Source of the DNA: Nymphaea colorata | Taxonomy: Eukaryota; Streptophyta; Magnoliopsida; Nymphaeales; Nymphaeaceae | Assembly (NCBI RefSeq): GCF_008831285.2 | Contig: NC_045138.2 | Location: 6,479,205-6,543,204, forward strand | Direction: 5' to 3' | Length of the DNA: 64,000 nt | Part shown: piece by piece, positions 44,200-55,885 of the stretch | Position numbering within the stretch: the stretch's first letter is position 1 | Layout: the number at the start of each line of letters is the position of its first letter | Program-made: the position numbers and the translations under genes | The notes under the pieces: generated by a model | Told to the model about the DNA's origin: nothing | Database searches by the model: none | What the model saw: the letters and a program-made list of their open reading frames with translations, nothing else

Positions 44200-45000
44200 A
44201 CCCAAGTTCAAACTGAAGTAGAGCCAAGCGATGTCAAGGTAGCAGATCAAGATGACAGATGGAGGGCTGCTATGCAAGCAAAATTTAATGCACTCAAGAG
44301 AAACAAAACTTGGTCTTTGGTTTCGGCAAGTCAAGCTAAAAGCATTATAGGATGCAAGTGGATTTTCAAAATACAAAGGAATGCAGATGGATCTATTGAA
44401 AGATCTAGACTACTTTGAAACCTTTAGTCCTGTGGTAAAACCCACAACCATTAGAACAACGCTAACTATTGTCGTTAACGAGAAGTGGCTCATAGGACAA
44501 CTTGATGTACAAAATGCTTTCCTTCACGGTGATTTAGAAGAAGATGTCTATCTGCATCAACCTGCGGAATTTGAAGATACTAACAAACCAGACACATTTG
44601 CAAATTACACAAAGCTTTATATGGGCTTAAACAAACCCCCAGGGTGTGCTACTCAAGTTTAAGTTCACACTTGCAAAAGCTTGGGTTCAGAATTGCCAAG
44701 ACTGGTACATCAATATTTATTCTCATTAATGGTAAAGTTGAATATTTATTTTCATTAATGGTAAAGTTGAACTTTTTGTGCCACTTTATGTAGATGATAT
44801 CATTGTGATAGGAAACAAGACCGAAGAAGTATCAAAGCTCATGTCTTATTTAGGCAGGAATATGCAGTGAAGCATTTGGGTACGTTGCATTATTTTCTTG
44901 GGATAGAGGCCATAGAAACACCTAATGGTCTCACTCTCACACAACAAAAATATAACTTGGATCTTCTATTTAGTGTCAAAATGGAAGGAGTTTGAAACGC
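44200..45000 (+). pseudogene. Copia element 2 reverse transcriptase, first copy
   Basis: WRAAMQAKFNALKRNKTWSL and GCKWIFKIQRNADGS precede the core. DYFETFSPVVKPTTIRT, QLDVQNAFLHGDLEEDVYLH and YVDDIIVIGNK (44,790) are the copia RT landmarks. A deletion near 44,400 joins GSIER directly to DYFETF. A 34-bp tandem duplication (ATTTATTTTCATTAATGGTA) occurs near 44,735. It would be inactive. Confidence 0.85.
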
Positions 45001-45009
45001 TTAGTCCTG

Positions 45010-45292
45010 TGGTACTTTCAGCATGAAGGCCTAGGCTACTTTGAAACCTTTAGTCCTGTGGTAAAACCCACAACCATTAGAACAGTGCTAACTATTGTCA
45101 TTGACAAGAAGTGGCTCATATGACAACTTGATGTACAAATGATTTCTTTCATGATGATTTAGAAGAAGATGTCTATATGTATAAACCTACAGAATTTGAA
45201 GATCCCAACAAACGAGATCATGTCTGCAAATTACACAAAGCTTTATATGGGCTTAAACAAGCCCCTAGAACATGGTACTCCAAATTAAGTTT
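45010..45292 (+). pseudogene. Copia element 2 reverse transcriptase, second (tandem) copy, left part
   Basis: TACTTTGAAACCTTTAGTCC and the following 270 bp repeat the sequence at 44,408-44,690 with substitutions. This gives a second partial RT in tandem. It keeps the [11 protein letters not shown] motif that the first copy has lost. The Ogre-like element interrupts it at 45,293 and the rest continues at 60,693. Confidence 0.85.
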
Positions 45293-45410
45293 TGTAATCA
45301 CCCCAAACTTTTTCAAAAAGAATGCCCACTCTTATTAAAAACACAAAACCCAATTTTTGGATCTAAATTGGTCCAAAGCCACAGTCCAAATCCAAATCAA
45401 GCATTTGAGA

Positions 45411-45975
45411 CCCATTTGCCCTTCCTTTTGATAAAAAAACCTCCTTTTAGAGGATTTTGGTCTTTTTGGAGGACAAGACCCATTTGCCCCTCTTTTTTTA
45501 CAAAGAACCTCCTTTTAGAGGGTGATTTTAGTCTTTTTGGTGGATAAAACCCATTTGCCCCTCATTTTTTACAAAGAACCTCATTTTAGAGGGTAATTTT
45601 GGTCTTTTTCGTTAATAAGACCCATTTGCCCCTCTTTTTTTACAAAGAACCTCATTTTAGAGGGTGATTTTGGTCTTTTTGGTGGACGAGACCCATTTCC
45701 CCTTCTTCATTTTTACAAAGAAACTTCTTTTAGAGGGCGATTTTGGTCTTTTTGGTAAACAACACTCATTTGCCCTTTCTTTTTTAAAAAGAACCTCCTT
45801 TTAAAAGGTGATTTTGGTCTTTTTGGTAAACAAGACTCATTTACCCTTCTTTTTTTACAAAGAACCTCCTTTTAAAGAGCAATTTTGGTCTTTTTTTGCA
45901 AACAAGACTAATTTACCTTTCCTTTTGACAAAAAATTCTCCTTTTAGAGGGCGATTTTAGTCTTTTACAAAAAAA
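45411..45975. repeat. LTR minisatellite, eight units of about 71 bp (5' LTR)
   Basis: The unit starts ACCCATTTGCCCCTC, contains TTTACAAAGAACCTCCTTTT and AGAGGGTGATTTTGGTC, and ends TTTTTGGTGGACAAG. Eight variants follow each other up to the TATA region. The same array, also eight units, is in the 3' LTR. Confidence 0.9.
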
Positions 45976-46009
45976 AATTCAAATTTTGAGTTTTGACTCC
46001 AAAATCCTC

Positions 46010-46017
46010 TATAAATA
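46010..46017 (+). promoter_or_regulatory. TATA box of the 5' LTR promoter
   Basis: CTCTATAAATACTCCTCACT lies right after the minisatellite. The identical arrangement is at 58,148-58,155 in the 3' LTR. It probably sets the start of the element's genomic RNA. Confidence 0.7.
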
Positions 46018-48399
46018 CTCCTCACTTCCCCCATCTTGGACAAGATTAGCCATTGGAAGAAATTCTAGCTTCACTCAAGGGGATCTTCAAGCTAAGGTGT
46101 TTATTCTTCAAAAGCTATTATCACTAGAGTTATGTAATCAATATCTCACCTCTTTCTTTCTTCATTTTCCTCTCTTCCTCCTCTTCCCATGGCCAAAGGA
46201 GATAGCTCTTACTCTCTATTTTAGAGTCAAGAGACTATGCTCGAGTGCACCGGGAGCATAAGAATATAAGATGACCTTCCATTCCATGTTTAAATCATGT
46301 TATTTCTTTTCTTGATTATAGTGTTTTGTTATTGTTCTTCCTCTTCATTAATATGTTCTTGTTATTATTGTCATTTTTTTTTTCTTGAATATAGTTTGGT
46401 TGTTGTTCTCTTTAAGTTCTTCTCATCTTCATTTCACTATGGCCAAAGGAGATAACACTTAATCTCTTCTTAGAGACAAGAGGCTATGATCAAGTGCACT
46501 GGGAGTATGGAAAGATGAGATGACCCTTCATTTCATAGTTATATTATGCCCTCCTAGTTGAATCTTTCTCTTCCTATCATCCTCTCTCTTTCTCTCTCTC
46601 GCTTTCCTTCCTTGAATATTGTCTATAGACTATCAATGCATGCTTGCTTAATTTCCCATTTATATGTGAATGCACAGTGAGAATGAGAGTGTAATTTGGG
46701 ATTCTCTCTTTATTATTACGTTGATGAATTTTTGAGGTTGGGGCTTGTCCAACCCGAAAAGAACCTTTAGGAATTTGTACACGTTAAAGTAAATTTTCAT
46801 ATCATTTCGCGTTAGTTTCCTTTTAATCGACCGATTAGGAACCCTAGTGAGCACCCTATCGTGTGGTTTGAATTTTTTTCATACCCAACGGTGGAAGAAA
46901 CATATTCCCTTGCAACTAATGAAATAACTATGTTTTATGTTTTCCAAAATATTTTCAAAAGATTCCTTTTTAATATGGCTTTGGAGACTTAGCTTAGCCT
47001 CTCGTATGAGTCCAAGCACCCCTCCGTCCTATATCAAACTTGAAGTCGGATGATTTAACTTATCTTTAGACACATGAAGACATACATGTATATACATGTT
47101 ATATACATATATGTGCACATGATGATTCTCTTTATCATTTTGTCTCTATGTTTACGTATCTCTTTTGAAATTTTTTGTATCAATATGAATGCGTATATGT
47201 ATATGAATCTCTTACTTTCTCTCTCTACAATCTTTTTCTCTTTTCAAGTCAAATGCCTTCATCTTCAAATTTCTTATATATATATATATATCCTTCTCCA
47301 TTTCTTTTCCTATAAAATCTTTTTCTTTATTCAAAACAATGAAGTTTTTACAATCTTTCATATATCTGTATATGTGATAGTATATACACATGTATGTGCA
47401 TCTTTTCTACCACCCTCTCTTTCTCTCTTTCTTTTAAAAGCTTCATTTTCCTTCTCTACTAAAATTCAAACCTCATTTTTATAAACTTACATATATGTAT
47501 CTATACGTATAAATATGTATATGTGTATGTGTGTACGAATGCATATCTTTCTTCCTTTTAAATCTTTGATTTTCTGATTTTCAAGATCTCTTTCTCTTTC
47601 TCCTTCTCTAATTTTTCTTACAATCAAATATCTCATCTTTTACATTCTTTTGGACATTTTTCTTCTCCAAGATCATTTTTCATTTACCGACTTCATTAGT
47701 ATTACAACTCAAGTAATGACACAATATTGGATTCATGCTTGATGGTCTACAATCCCAATCCATTTTCAAAAACTTTTCTTTCTTATATATGATAACTATA
47801 AAAACAAAAATCTTAGATGTATATTATGGTAGGAATGCCTTAGATGAATGTTGTGGTAGGAATGAGTCATTTTTCTTCCATTCATCTTAGGATTGATGCA
47901 TCCATGCATTTATTTCCACTCAATATTACAAATGAGCACAAACACATCTCTAAAAGAATTTAAGGAAGATGAGATGGAGCTCTAACTAGGCGGTAACGGA
48001 ATTAGAGCAAAATCTCAAGCCTACTTAAAGTCTTAAGAGAACACTAAAATAACTTCAAAGTGATTCCCCAAGCTTTCCAATGATATTCACAACGATTTCT
48101 TTCTAGTTTTCCCAAAACATTTCCCATTCTCAAGCAACTCTTCAAGAATTTTTTCAAAAGTTTGAAACATTAAACTTTCAATATTTTTCTACACCGCATA
48201 TAGAATCAAAGAAATATTCAAGTTAAAACGAAATGCATCAATAATAAACATAGCCCTTGGGTTGATTACCCTGGTAAAGGCACCAAGAATGGTCGACCCT
48301 CGTACCGACGGGCGAGTCCCTTTCTTTCCTATTTCAAAACAAAAACTCATTTTTCTGAAGCACTCCAAAACCAACCAAAAATTTTGGGATGCAAACAGA

Positions 48400-48417
48400 T
48401 GGTGACCGTGATGGGAC
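48400..48417 (+). promoter_or_regulatory. Primer-binding site of the Ogre-like element
   Basis: TGGTGACCGTGATGGGAC begins two bases after the LTR end. Starting with TGG, it can pair with the CCA end of a tRNA. The tRNA species is not determinable by eye. Confidence 0.65.
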
Positions 48418-49292
48418 CCGTCATCGTTTGGCTATGGTTATAATTGATACATTTTTACTAACTTGAACATCTCATATATTGCCAATGATAAAGCGTGTCC
48501 CCTATTTTGACCTTGACCCCATTGGCACTTCATTGTTTGGTGATTATGTTTGCTATTTTGCATATATGACTAACTGAGAAGGATCAATCATGTTCACTTA
48601 GACCTAATTTCAAATACAACCCTCCTCAATTTAAGATTTGTTTGAAAACAATGTTTGCTCTTATATTTATTTCAATCATCATCTTAGGTAACATTGCATT
48701 AGAGACAACTCATTTCACAAGATTTTTAATAATTCCTCATCCCTATTGGTCCCGGTTATCATGTTGCCGGGCTTAGTCTTTGGTGGTAGCACAAGACTAA
48801 GCCTTACAACTAGATCACACCTTGGGCGGGAAAGCCCCCTTGTTAGTACCATGAGTGGTAATTTGTGGTATATCGACGAGCGATCAAGGAGAAGTTGACA
48901 AAACCATACCCTTAGTTGCCTATGGAAGAATCTATGCTCGTACTAAGTCATTTGGCTAAAGTATATAAGCATAACTTGATATTAGGCTTTCATGACACAA
49001 AATTATCTCAATTAGGTACCTATACCCATTTTCTACGAAAATTATTTCAAATGACGTGGATGTGCATAAAACCTTGTGTGATGTTTTACAACCTCATTGT
49101 AAACCTCTACTTCATATTGTCTTGGTCAACCTAGTCAATCTTTTCACTAATTCAATCTTTATCCTTTATAGTCATCATTGGAGATGTATTCTTTGCAACG
49201 TGGCGTCACATTCCCTTATAATCATACCTCTTTGGGGAAGGCCCCAAACGGTCTACCTACATTTCTCTTGAGTCTAAACCTTTAGCTCCCGA
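48418..49292 (+). other. Leader region of the Ogre-like element
   Basis: About 870 bp between the primer site and the extra ORF. Frames at 48,916-49,271 show no recognisable domain. It may hold the packaging signal and the original start of ORF1, because protein-like sequence (APEWYRSWHPTFFG) appears in another frame near 49,285. Confidence 0.5.
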
Positions 49293-50402
49293 ATGGTATC
49301 GGTCTTGGCATCCCACCTTCTTCGGATGTTTCCTTCATACTTTGATGAATGTGGACTAGAGACAGTGGCAGCTGGAGTAATGCAGACTGTGGATGAAAAT
49401 TTGGTGCATGCAATCGCCGAGCGTTGGAATCCAAGGATCTCCTCTTTTTGGTTTCCATGGAGAGAAATGACAATATTATTAGATGAATTTGCCGAAATAC
49501 TAGACCTTCCCACCCCGACTTGTGACCCAAATGAACCATTAGAGAAACAATTCCTCATGAACACGACTAAGGTTAATTCAAATGACCTCATCGGCTACTT
49601 CACCGGATGAAAAACTTAGCATTTAGTAGAAAACCATGAAAATCAATGCATCAACATGAAGAATTTGTATGAAGAATTTGGAGCCTATGTTGAACCTTCC
49701 ACTTTATCTCGGAAAGCCATAGGAAGAATCAAACATTGTATGATGCTTTCCACAGTAGGAGTGACCCTTTTCACTAATGGAAGTGACCTCCTAGATGTTT
49801 GTATTGCCCAACTTTTTCGGATATGGGGGCATAGTGGGACCCGACACGTATCGGTAGCAATGACAACCTTAACCTTCCTTTAACAAGGACTCACCCGCTT
49901 TACCATTGTTGATACTGACTTCATAGAAGGATGTACAAATGCTTTACAATTGTGGTTCCTCAAGCATGCGGGACCCCAAGCCAGTCTATTCAGAAACACT
50001 AATGGAGCATTGACAATATTGGAGCAATACCGTCGTTTGATCGAGCAATTGAATGAAGGAGAGATCATTTGGGATTATTTTGATCGCCATCAAGGTTCGC
50101 CTCGATACACTCAGAATCATCATGGGCGCACCACACTCTTGGGCCCTTACTTCATAGTTGATTATTGTGTTGATAGATGTATGAGGCAATTCTCTCAGAG
50201 GCAAAAGATGGTTTGGGTGCATGCACCAATTGGAGCTATTCTGGAATTCGGTCTCAGCTCAACTCAGTGGGCGGCATTGTTTGCAGTAGCTCGACAAGAA
50301 TGGAAGACATAGATATCCTACACCTGGTTCACAGGCCCAGTGGTGAAGAAGGAATATGTCGAGTGGTGGGATGCCAACCGACCACCATCCATCCTTCCCT
50401 AA
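49293..50402 (+). pseudogene. Extra ORF (ORF1) of the Ogre-like element, upstream of gag
   Basis: A single reading frame runs through 1.1 kb with only four internal stops (near 49,608, 49,617, 49,881 and 50,310). It shows AERWNPRISSFWFPWREMTI, LLDEFAEILDLPTP, CIAQLFRIWGHSG and YVEWWDANRPPS. The pattern of a W-x-P block followed by a 'WREMTILLDEFAEILDLP' type segment resembles the plant mobile domain / DUF7745 type proteins linked to Ogre-like elements. That assignment is from memory of the family and is tentative. Its role in the element's life cycle is unknown. It does not resemble gag, pol or env. Confidence 0.6.
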
Positions 50403-50563
50403 AAGTTTATGTTGTCAAATTTGTACTCCTCCTTCCATCTTCAGTTTTTTTTTTAGATGTAACTTTTAAAAATTCTTAATGCAATATAAACCTTCATTTT
50501 GTTATCATTTCCTCCCAATGACTCTTCATTTTCGTGCCTCACAAGGTGAATACCTGAAAGCAG

Positions 50564-52603
50564 ATGGTTGAAACCAGATCGCAAGCTAAACAGGCTCCTC
50601 AGAACGAGGCTTCATCTTTCGATCTTAGGCCAGAAACACTTGGTCTCTCAGCAATAGAGCCAGAAGGCTACCATATGTTTTGGTTATTCATGGAGAGATT
50701 CATGAGAGAGCAAGAAGAACAAAAGACCTTGATGATTGCTCCAGAGCCAAAAAATGAAAAAGCTACCAAGCAAAAGAGAAAGAAAAAAAACAACAAATCT
50801 TCCCCTACAGACCAAGATGAAGACCATTTGAGTTCAGATTCAGCAACTAGCAAGGAGGAAAAACCCATGTTGCATACTCTCAATAAGAAAAAGACAATGA
50901 AGAAAAGCAAGAAGGGAAAAGAAATTATGGTAGAAAGTGGCTCACCTAGCCCTATCACCCCTAGAAGTTCAGAAGAGAAACCTAAGAGAAAGAGAAAGCC
51001 AACTAAAAGGGGTAAAAAGACAAGGAAGTATGTGCTCAGCAGTAGCTCGGACAGTGAAAGTTTTGCCGAGAAAGTAAAGGAGATCAAGGGCAAAAAGCAA
51101 AGACAAAGCCAGAATTAATCGAGTCAAGTGATGATGAAAGTCCAACTAAGTGTAGATTCTATGAAATGGAGAAAAGGATGAACAATCTTGAGCTTAGGGG
51201 GAAAGGAAAACGCTCATACTCATGCGAGGATTATTACCTCAATATTGAAGGAGATGAGGACATGAAAGGCTTACCCAGGGAGTTCGTCAGATATGATGGA
51301 ACCACCTGCCCACATGTTCATCTTTCAACTTTCTTCAACGATTGCTACAAAATTTGGGCAAATAACAGAGCTTTGTTTCGCTAATTTTCAAGAAGTATTG
51401 AAGGCATCGCCGCACAGTGGTACAAAGAAAATGTCAACCCAATCGAACTCAAGGAATTTGACAAGTTGATTAATATATTTGTCGAAAAAATTTGAGCAAA
51501 ATGTTCCCATGGCTCCAACCCTCAGTACCATTTGCAGTCCTCGTCAGAAACAAGGAGAAAAGACTCGAGAATTCATCCAAAAATGGAGAATTCAATGCAA
51601 CAAGATGAAGGAGCCCATTTTTGAAACTCAAGCTCTGTCGCTCATCAGAAAGAATCTTTCTCAGCCCTTAAAAAGTCTTATCCGCAATGCCCCGATCGAA
51701 ACCTTTGCTGAATTGATTGAACAAGCGAATTCCATAGAGGAAGGAATTAAGGAGGGTTATTTTGATGGAATCATTGCTCATAAGAACAAGGAGGATAATA
51801 AGAAAAGAGGGAGGACACAGTTGCCTCCACACTTCATAGCTAACGCTGGCATTTGAAAAGACAACAACAACAACTACAAGCATGACAAGGAGATCATTCT
51901 CAAGAAGAACATGCAGTTTTCCAAAGGCAATGATGAAAGAAAAAACAAACACCCAGGCTGGAGTTATGACAGAAAATTCACCCCTCTCAGTCAGTCGTGC
52001 GAGAAGATTCTGGAATACCTCCTTGCCAAAGGAACTATAGTCTTGCCAAAAATGTTAGAACCTCCAAAAATGATGGGAGGCAATAAAGAAACTCTATCTA
52101 TGTTTCATTGGGCCCCTGGACATCATACTGAGGATTGTTTTGTCCTCAAAAATATTATCCAGGACTTCATGAACAAGGATCTCCAGGTTGGTGATGATAG
52201 CATCCCTAAGGTGCTGAGCAATCCATTTCCTGACCATGGGAAGGCGGCAGTGGCCATGATCACCACAGACACTTCACTCCCATATCATCCACAGGAGCAC
52301 ATCCGACCTTGTGAGGGAAGCAGTTCACACAAGGTCATGATAACAGATCAAGGTGAGAAACCACTGGATTTTATTGTTATGATGAGTAGCAAGACAGAAA
52401 GTTCACCCAAAAAACTTCCCATAATCCCAAAGACCTTTATCCTACAAAGCGGTGATGATAAATTGTCAGGTGACTCTTTGGATGGAGATTCGTGCTACTT
52501 GGGTGAGGTCCTCCCCTTGGAAGAGTGCATCATTGAAGGAGAGTGGATTCAGGCATTTAAGGGCCAGTCAATTACCTTTTCAGAAAAAGACCTCTCAAAA
52601 TAG
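50564..52603 (+). pseudogene. Ogre-like gag, two frameshifts
   Basis: It starts MVETRSQAKQAPQNEAS, then a Lys/Ser/Glu-rich stretch to 51,118. A frameshift leads to NIEGDEDMKGLPREFVRYDG (51,166-51,384), and another to the gag core FEQNVPMAPTLSTICSPRQ and EPIFETQALSLIRKNLSQP (51,479-51,856). A zinc-knuckle-like SMFHWAPGHHTEDC is near 52,105, where the first Cys is Ser/Met-shifted. In-frame stops are near 51,854 and 52,601. Gag would coat the genomic RNA. Confidence 0.85.
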
Positions 52604-53302
52604 GGTTATTATCATGAAGGGGCTCTTTACATCGTCGTCCAGGTCAATGGGATGACTGTGTCACATGTCCTGATTGATGGAGGAAGCGGCTTGAATATTT
52701 GTCCTGATCTTACGGCCAAAGCTTTGGGGTTCTGTGAAGACAAATACCACAATGACGATATCAAAATCTACAGATATGACGGTCGAGGCATGAGCAGTAA
52801 AGGTACCATTGACATGAACGTGATCATTGAAAATATAAGTCATCACATTGTATTCCATGTGGTAGATGTACCACTATCATATAACTTGCTTTTGGGACGA
52901 CCTTAGATCCACCAAGTACGAGGGATCCCATCTACTCTTCATCAGTGCCACAAATGGAATTTTGGCCCATCAGTCATCATCGTACGTGCTGAGGATCTAG
53001 TCGAGAGGTTGGTGCAACCCATGCTCCCTAGGCCAACTGATCCGGTGGATGTACCAAGCATAAGAATAACAAAGGATACACCTTTGAAAGAATGGATGCA
53101 GAACATGGAGATAGGTGAATCATTTGGGAGTGCCCATACTATTTCAAGCAATCGTGCCAGTTATCAAAAATATCCCTTATACGTTCAATTCATGAAAAAC
53201 CCTAAGGGATTTCAGCTGCTTTTCAAAGGTGGTTATCGTCCGTTCAGAGGCCTTGGAAAGAGTGAAGGTGGTCTCTTGCAGCCGATCAATATTCCTTTTT
53301 AG
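52604..53302 (+). pseudogene. Ogre-like aspartic protease and linker
   Basis: HVLIDGGSGLNICPDLTAKA holds the active-site D-G-G-S, and SYNLLLGRP ends the fold. One stop (TAG near 52,905) follows at once. The linker QPMLPRPTDPVDVPSIRITK continues in the same frame to GLGKSEGGLLQPINIPF. The TAG at 53,300 corresponds to CAG in the copy at 14.8 kb, so the original protein was longer here. Confidence 0.85.
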
Positions 53303-53563
53303 ATGAATACCAGGGGACTAGGATACCATGCTGAAGATCTTGTGGGCTGATAGTGTTCACCTTTGTTTCAAATCCTCCCATGAATTTTGTAATCTTCCCA
53401 CGAATTTTGTAATCTTGAACTTCTTTTGTACTTCTTTTTGTCTGGTCTCGTGAGAGGACCCCCATCTATGAACTAAAAACTTTGTTTCAATATGAAATGC
53501 AAAGTAATATTTTGTTATCAATTTTAATTTTGTTCAATTTTCCCTTTATCCTCCTCTTTACAG
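53303..53563 (+). other. Intron-like gap between protease and reverse transcriptase
   Basis: The gap is AT-rich and closed in all frames. It ends with a long pyrimidine tract and CTCCTCTTTACAG|GATGT, a good splice acceptor, 17 bp before the next open frame. The copy at 14.55 kb keeps the same acceptor. Ogre elements are known to remove an intron at this position. The donor could not be fixed; candidates lie upstream of about 53,345. Confidence 0.6.
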
Positions 53564-53579
53564 GATGTAGGAATTCAAC

Positions 53580-55421
53580 ATGTCTCAATTTCTTCTTTTT
53601 CCTCAGAAGTCCCCTCGAAAAGCATTTGTCAAACAAGCAGTCTGTGAAATGGAACCTATGACAATACCCGAGTCAGATTTACCGGAATTTACTCAGATTC
53701 AGAAACAAGAACATTCCTCATCCATGGTTAATGATCCAATCGAAGATATTAATATTGGAACCAACAAGGACCCTAAAATCCTTCAAATTGGTACTAGTTT
53801 GTCAATAGACGAGAGGAAAAGATTGGTGGACTTTCTTGTAAGTAACCAAAAAGCTTTTGCTTGGACTTATGAAAATATGCCAGGCTTAGACCCCCAGTTG
53901 GTTGAACACCATTTGCCTTTAAATCCTTATGGCAAGCCAATTAAGCAAAAGTTGCGCAAGCTTGATCCTCGACTAGAAGGACCAGTAAAAGAAGGACTAG
54001 AAGACCTACTAAGAGCAAAATTCATTCGTGCCATTGACTACCCCGAGTGGTTGGCTAATATCGTGGTTGTCCCCAAGAAAAGTGGTAAAGTCAGATTATG
54101 CATCGACTTTCGAGACCTGAACAAAGCCACACCAAAAGATGATTATCTACTTCCAAACATCGAACTATTGGTTGATAGTACCACAGGACACGCAATGTTC
54201 TCTTTTATGGATAGATATTCGGGATATAACCAAATCAAATTAGTAGTTAAAGATCAACCTAAGACTGCTTTTACTAAACCTTCGGGCACTTTCTGTTATG
54301 CGGTAATGCCGTTTGGGTTGAAAAATGCTGGAGCAATTTATCAAAGAGCCATGGCCGCTATCTTCCATGATCAGATGCACAAAATCATGGATGCATATAT
54401 TGATGACATATTGATTAAATCTAAAGCGAGAGAAGATCACATTGAAACTCTTGCCCAAGTATTTGGGAGACTCTTACAGTACAAGTTTCGTTTGAATCCT
54501 CAAAAATGTGTGTTTGGGGTTGAATCGGGCAAACTTTTGGGTTTCATGGTCAGTAAAAGGGGGATCGAGATGGATTTTACCAAAGCTAAAGCCATCATCG
54601 ATATGCCTCCACCAACCAATATCAAGGAGTTGCGAAGCTTGCAAGGACGAATCCAATCAATCAGACGATTCATTTCTAATCTGGTCATGAGAGGCGAACC
54701 ATTCAACCAGCTGCTGAGGAAAGGTGTCAAGTTTGAATGGGGTTTTGAATGCCAACAGTCATTCGAAAGGATCAAGAAATACCTCCTAAATCCGTCAATT
54801 CTACAACCATCAGTGTTGGGTAGACCATTGTTGCTTTACATCACAGTGAATAAGTCAGCATATGGCGGCTTTTTGGCACAATATGAGGAAGGAAGTCGCA
54901 TCGAGCATGCAATCTATTACATTAGCAAGACTTTTGTCAAGTACGAAAAGAAGTACTCTCCAATAGAGAAAACTTGTCTGGCATTGGTTTGGATGTGTCA
55001 GAAGCTGAGACATTATTTATTAGCTTGTGAGGTCAAGATACTCTCCAAGCTAAATCCTCTCAAGTACATCTTGGAACAACCATTCCTTAATGAGCGTATC
55101 GTCAAATGGCAAGTTCTGTTGATGCAATATGATCTTGAATATGTGTCTCAAAAGTCAATCAAAGGACAAGCAATTGTGGGTCAGTTAGTAGACTTTCTTC
55201 ACTACGAAGAACTCAGAACAAATGATGAGTTTCCAGATGAACATGTACTAAGATTGGAAACAGTTCCGATATGGAAGATGTACTTTGATGGTTCCAGAAA
55301 TGTGATTGGAGCAGGCATAGGCATCTTGCTCATCACTCCGGAAAACGAAATGATCCCGTACTCTTTGTCCATAACATGGCTGAATATAAAGCTCTTATAC
55401 AAGGACTTCGTTCTTTATTGA
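53580..55421 (+). CDS. Ogre-like reverse transcriptase and RNase H, long open frame
   Basis: A 613-residue open frame. After an N-terminal linker come LRKLDPRLEGPVKEGLEDLL (about residues 132-151), VRLCIDFRDLNKATPKDDY, FSFMDRYSGYNQIKL and MPFGLKNAGAIYQRAM, then the catalytic YIDD at 273-276. The RNase H follows with YITVNKSAYGGFLAQY (the usual first aspartate is N), HAIYYISKTF, KYSPIEKTCLALVWM and KWQVLLMQYDLEYVSQKS. The start of the second RNase H, WKMYFDGSRNVIGAGIG, is near residue 565. A deletion of about 20 bp near 55,368 throws the frame off, and the last 15 residues are out of frame. It looks potentially folded but is part of a damaged element. Confidence 0.85.
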   Translation: MSQFLLFPQKSPRKAFVKQAVCEMEPMTIPESDLPEFTQIQKQEHSSSMVNDPIEDINIGTNKDPKILQIGTSLSIDERKRLVDFLVSNQKAFAWTYENMPGLDPQLVEHHLPLNPYGKPIKQKLRKLDPRLEGPVKEGLEDLLRAKFIRAIDYPEWLANIVVVPKKSGKVRLCIDFRDLNKATPKDDYLLPNIELLVDSTTGHAMFSFMDRYSGYNQIKLVVKDQPKTAFTKPSGTFCYAVMPFGLKNAGAIYQRAMAAIFHDQMHKIMDAYIDDILIKSKAREDHIETLAQVFGRLLQYKFRLNPQKCVFGVESGKLLGFMVSKRGIEMDFTKAKAIIDMPPPTNIKELRSLQGRIQSIRRFISNLVMRGEPFNQLLRKGVKFEWGFECQQSFERIKKYLLNPSILQPSVLGRPLLLYITVNKSAYGGFLAQYEEGSRIEHAIYYISKTFVKYEKKYSPIEKTCLALVWMCQKLRHYLLACEVKILSKLNPLKYILEQPFLNERIVKWQVLLMQYDLEYVSQKSIKGQAIVGQLVDFLHYEELRTNDEFPDEHVLRLETVPIWKMYFDGSRNVIGAGIGILLITPENEMIPYSLSITWLNIKLLYKDFVLY

Positions 55422-55885
55422 GTTTTCAAGTGAAAAGAGAGCACGCCTTCGGCAACTCTCAGCTTATTATAAACCAAGTGAATGGAGAATGGCAAGTCAA
55501 AGATGAAAAGTTGGTGCCATATCAAGAAATTGCTATCTACTTAATCCGTCAATTTGAAAAAGTACAACTGGCACACATAAAGAGAGAAGGTAACCCAATT
55601 GCGGATGGCCTCGTGAGCCTAGGGTCCACTTTCACCTTTCGAACCAATGAAGCAATCTGTTCTTTTAAGATTGGAAGATTGGAACACTCTGCTTTTGAAA
55701 CAATGACGCATGTCTATCATATCCAAGAGGGGAATACGCCTTGGTACCATGACATCAAAAGGTACATTGAAAGTGGAGAATTCCCGATCGGAATGTCCAA
55801 AAATGAACAAAAAGCAATTCAGCATATGTCAGCAAGGTACTTTATTCTTGCAGGAGTGCTATACAGACGTGGATTTAGTACATAA
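55376..55885 (+). pseudogene. Second (archaeal-type) RNase H of the Ogre-like element, C-terminal part
   Basis: It continues in the shifted frame with AEYKALIQGLRSLLSF, LIINQVNGEWQVKDEKLVPY and KREGNPIADGLVSLGS. The last of these holds the D of the HxxRxxNxxAD-type block (here IKREGNPIAD). This extra RNase H is characteristic of Tat/Ogre. The frame ends at 55,885, inside the linker to the integrase. Confidence 0.8.

Larger units (their letters stand above)
45293..48397 (+). mobile_element. 5' LTR of the Ogre-like element (3105 bp)
   Basis: It matches 57,394-60,687 along its whole length. Internal parts in order: a start with AAAACACAAAACCCA, eight tandem units of about 71 bp, a TATA box, a segment with CATGGCCAAAGGAGATA repeated twice, AT-rich sequence with small TA runs, and a conserved end. 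It lacks about 125 bp present in the 3' LTR (58,205-58,330). Open frames at 45,986-47,484 are LTR noise. Confidence 0.95.

Noticed and set aside
47074-47484. 136-codon frame rich in Ile, Tyr, Ser and Leu
   Set aside because: Lies entirely inside the 5' LTR in TA/CT-rich sequence. The 3' LTR has only partial equivalents.
50668-51093. 141-codon Phe/Leu/Ser-rich frame on the minus strand, membrane-protein-like
   Set aside because: Antisense of the Lys/Ser/Glu-rich gag N-terminus, which produces hydrophobic shadows.
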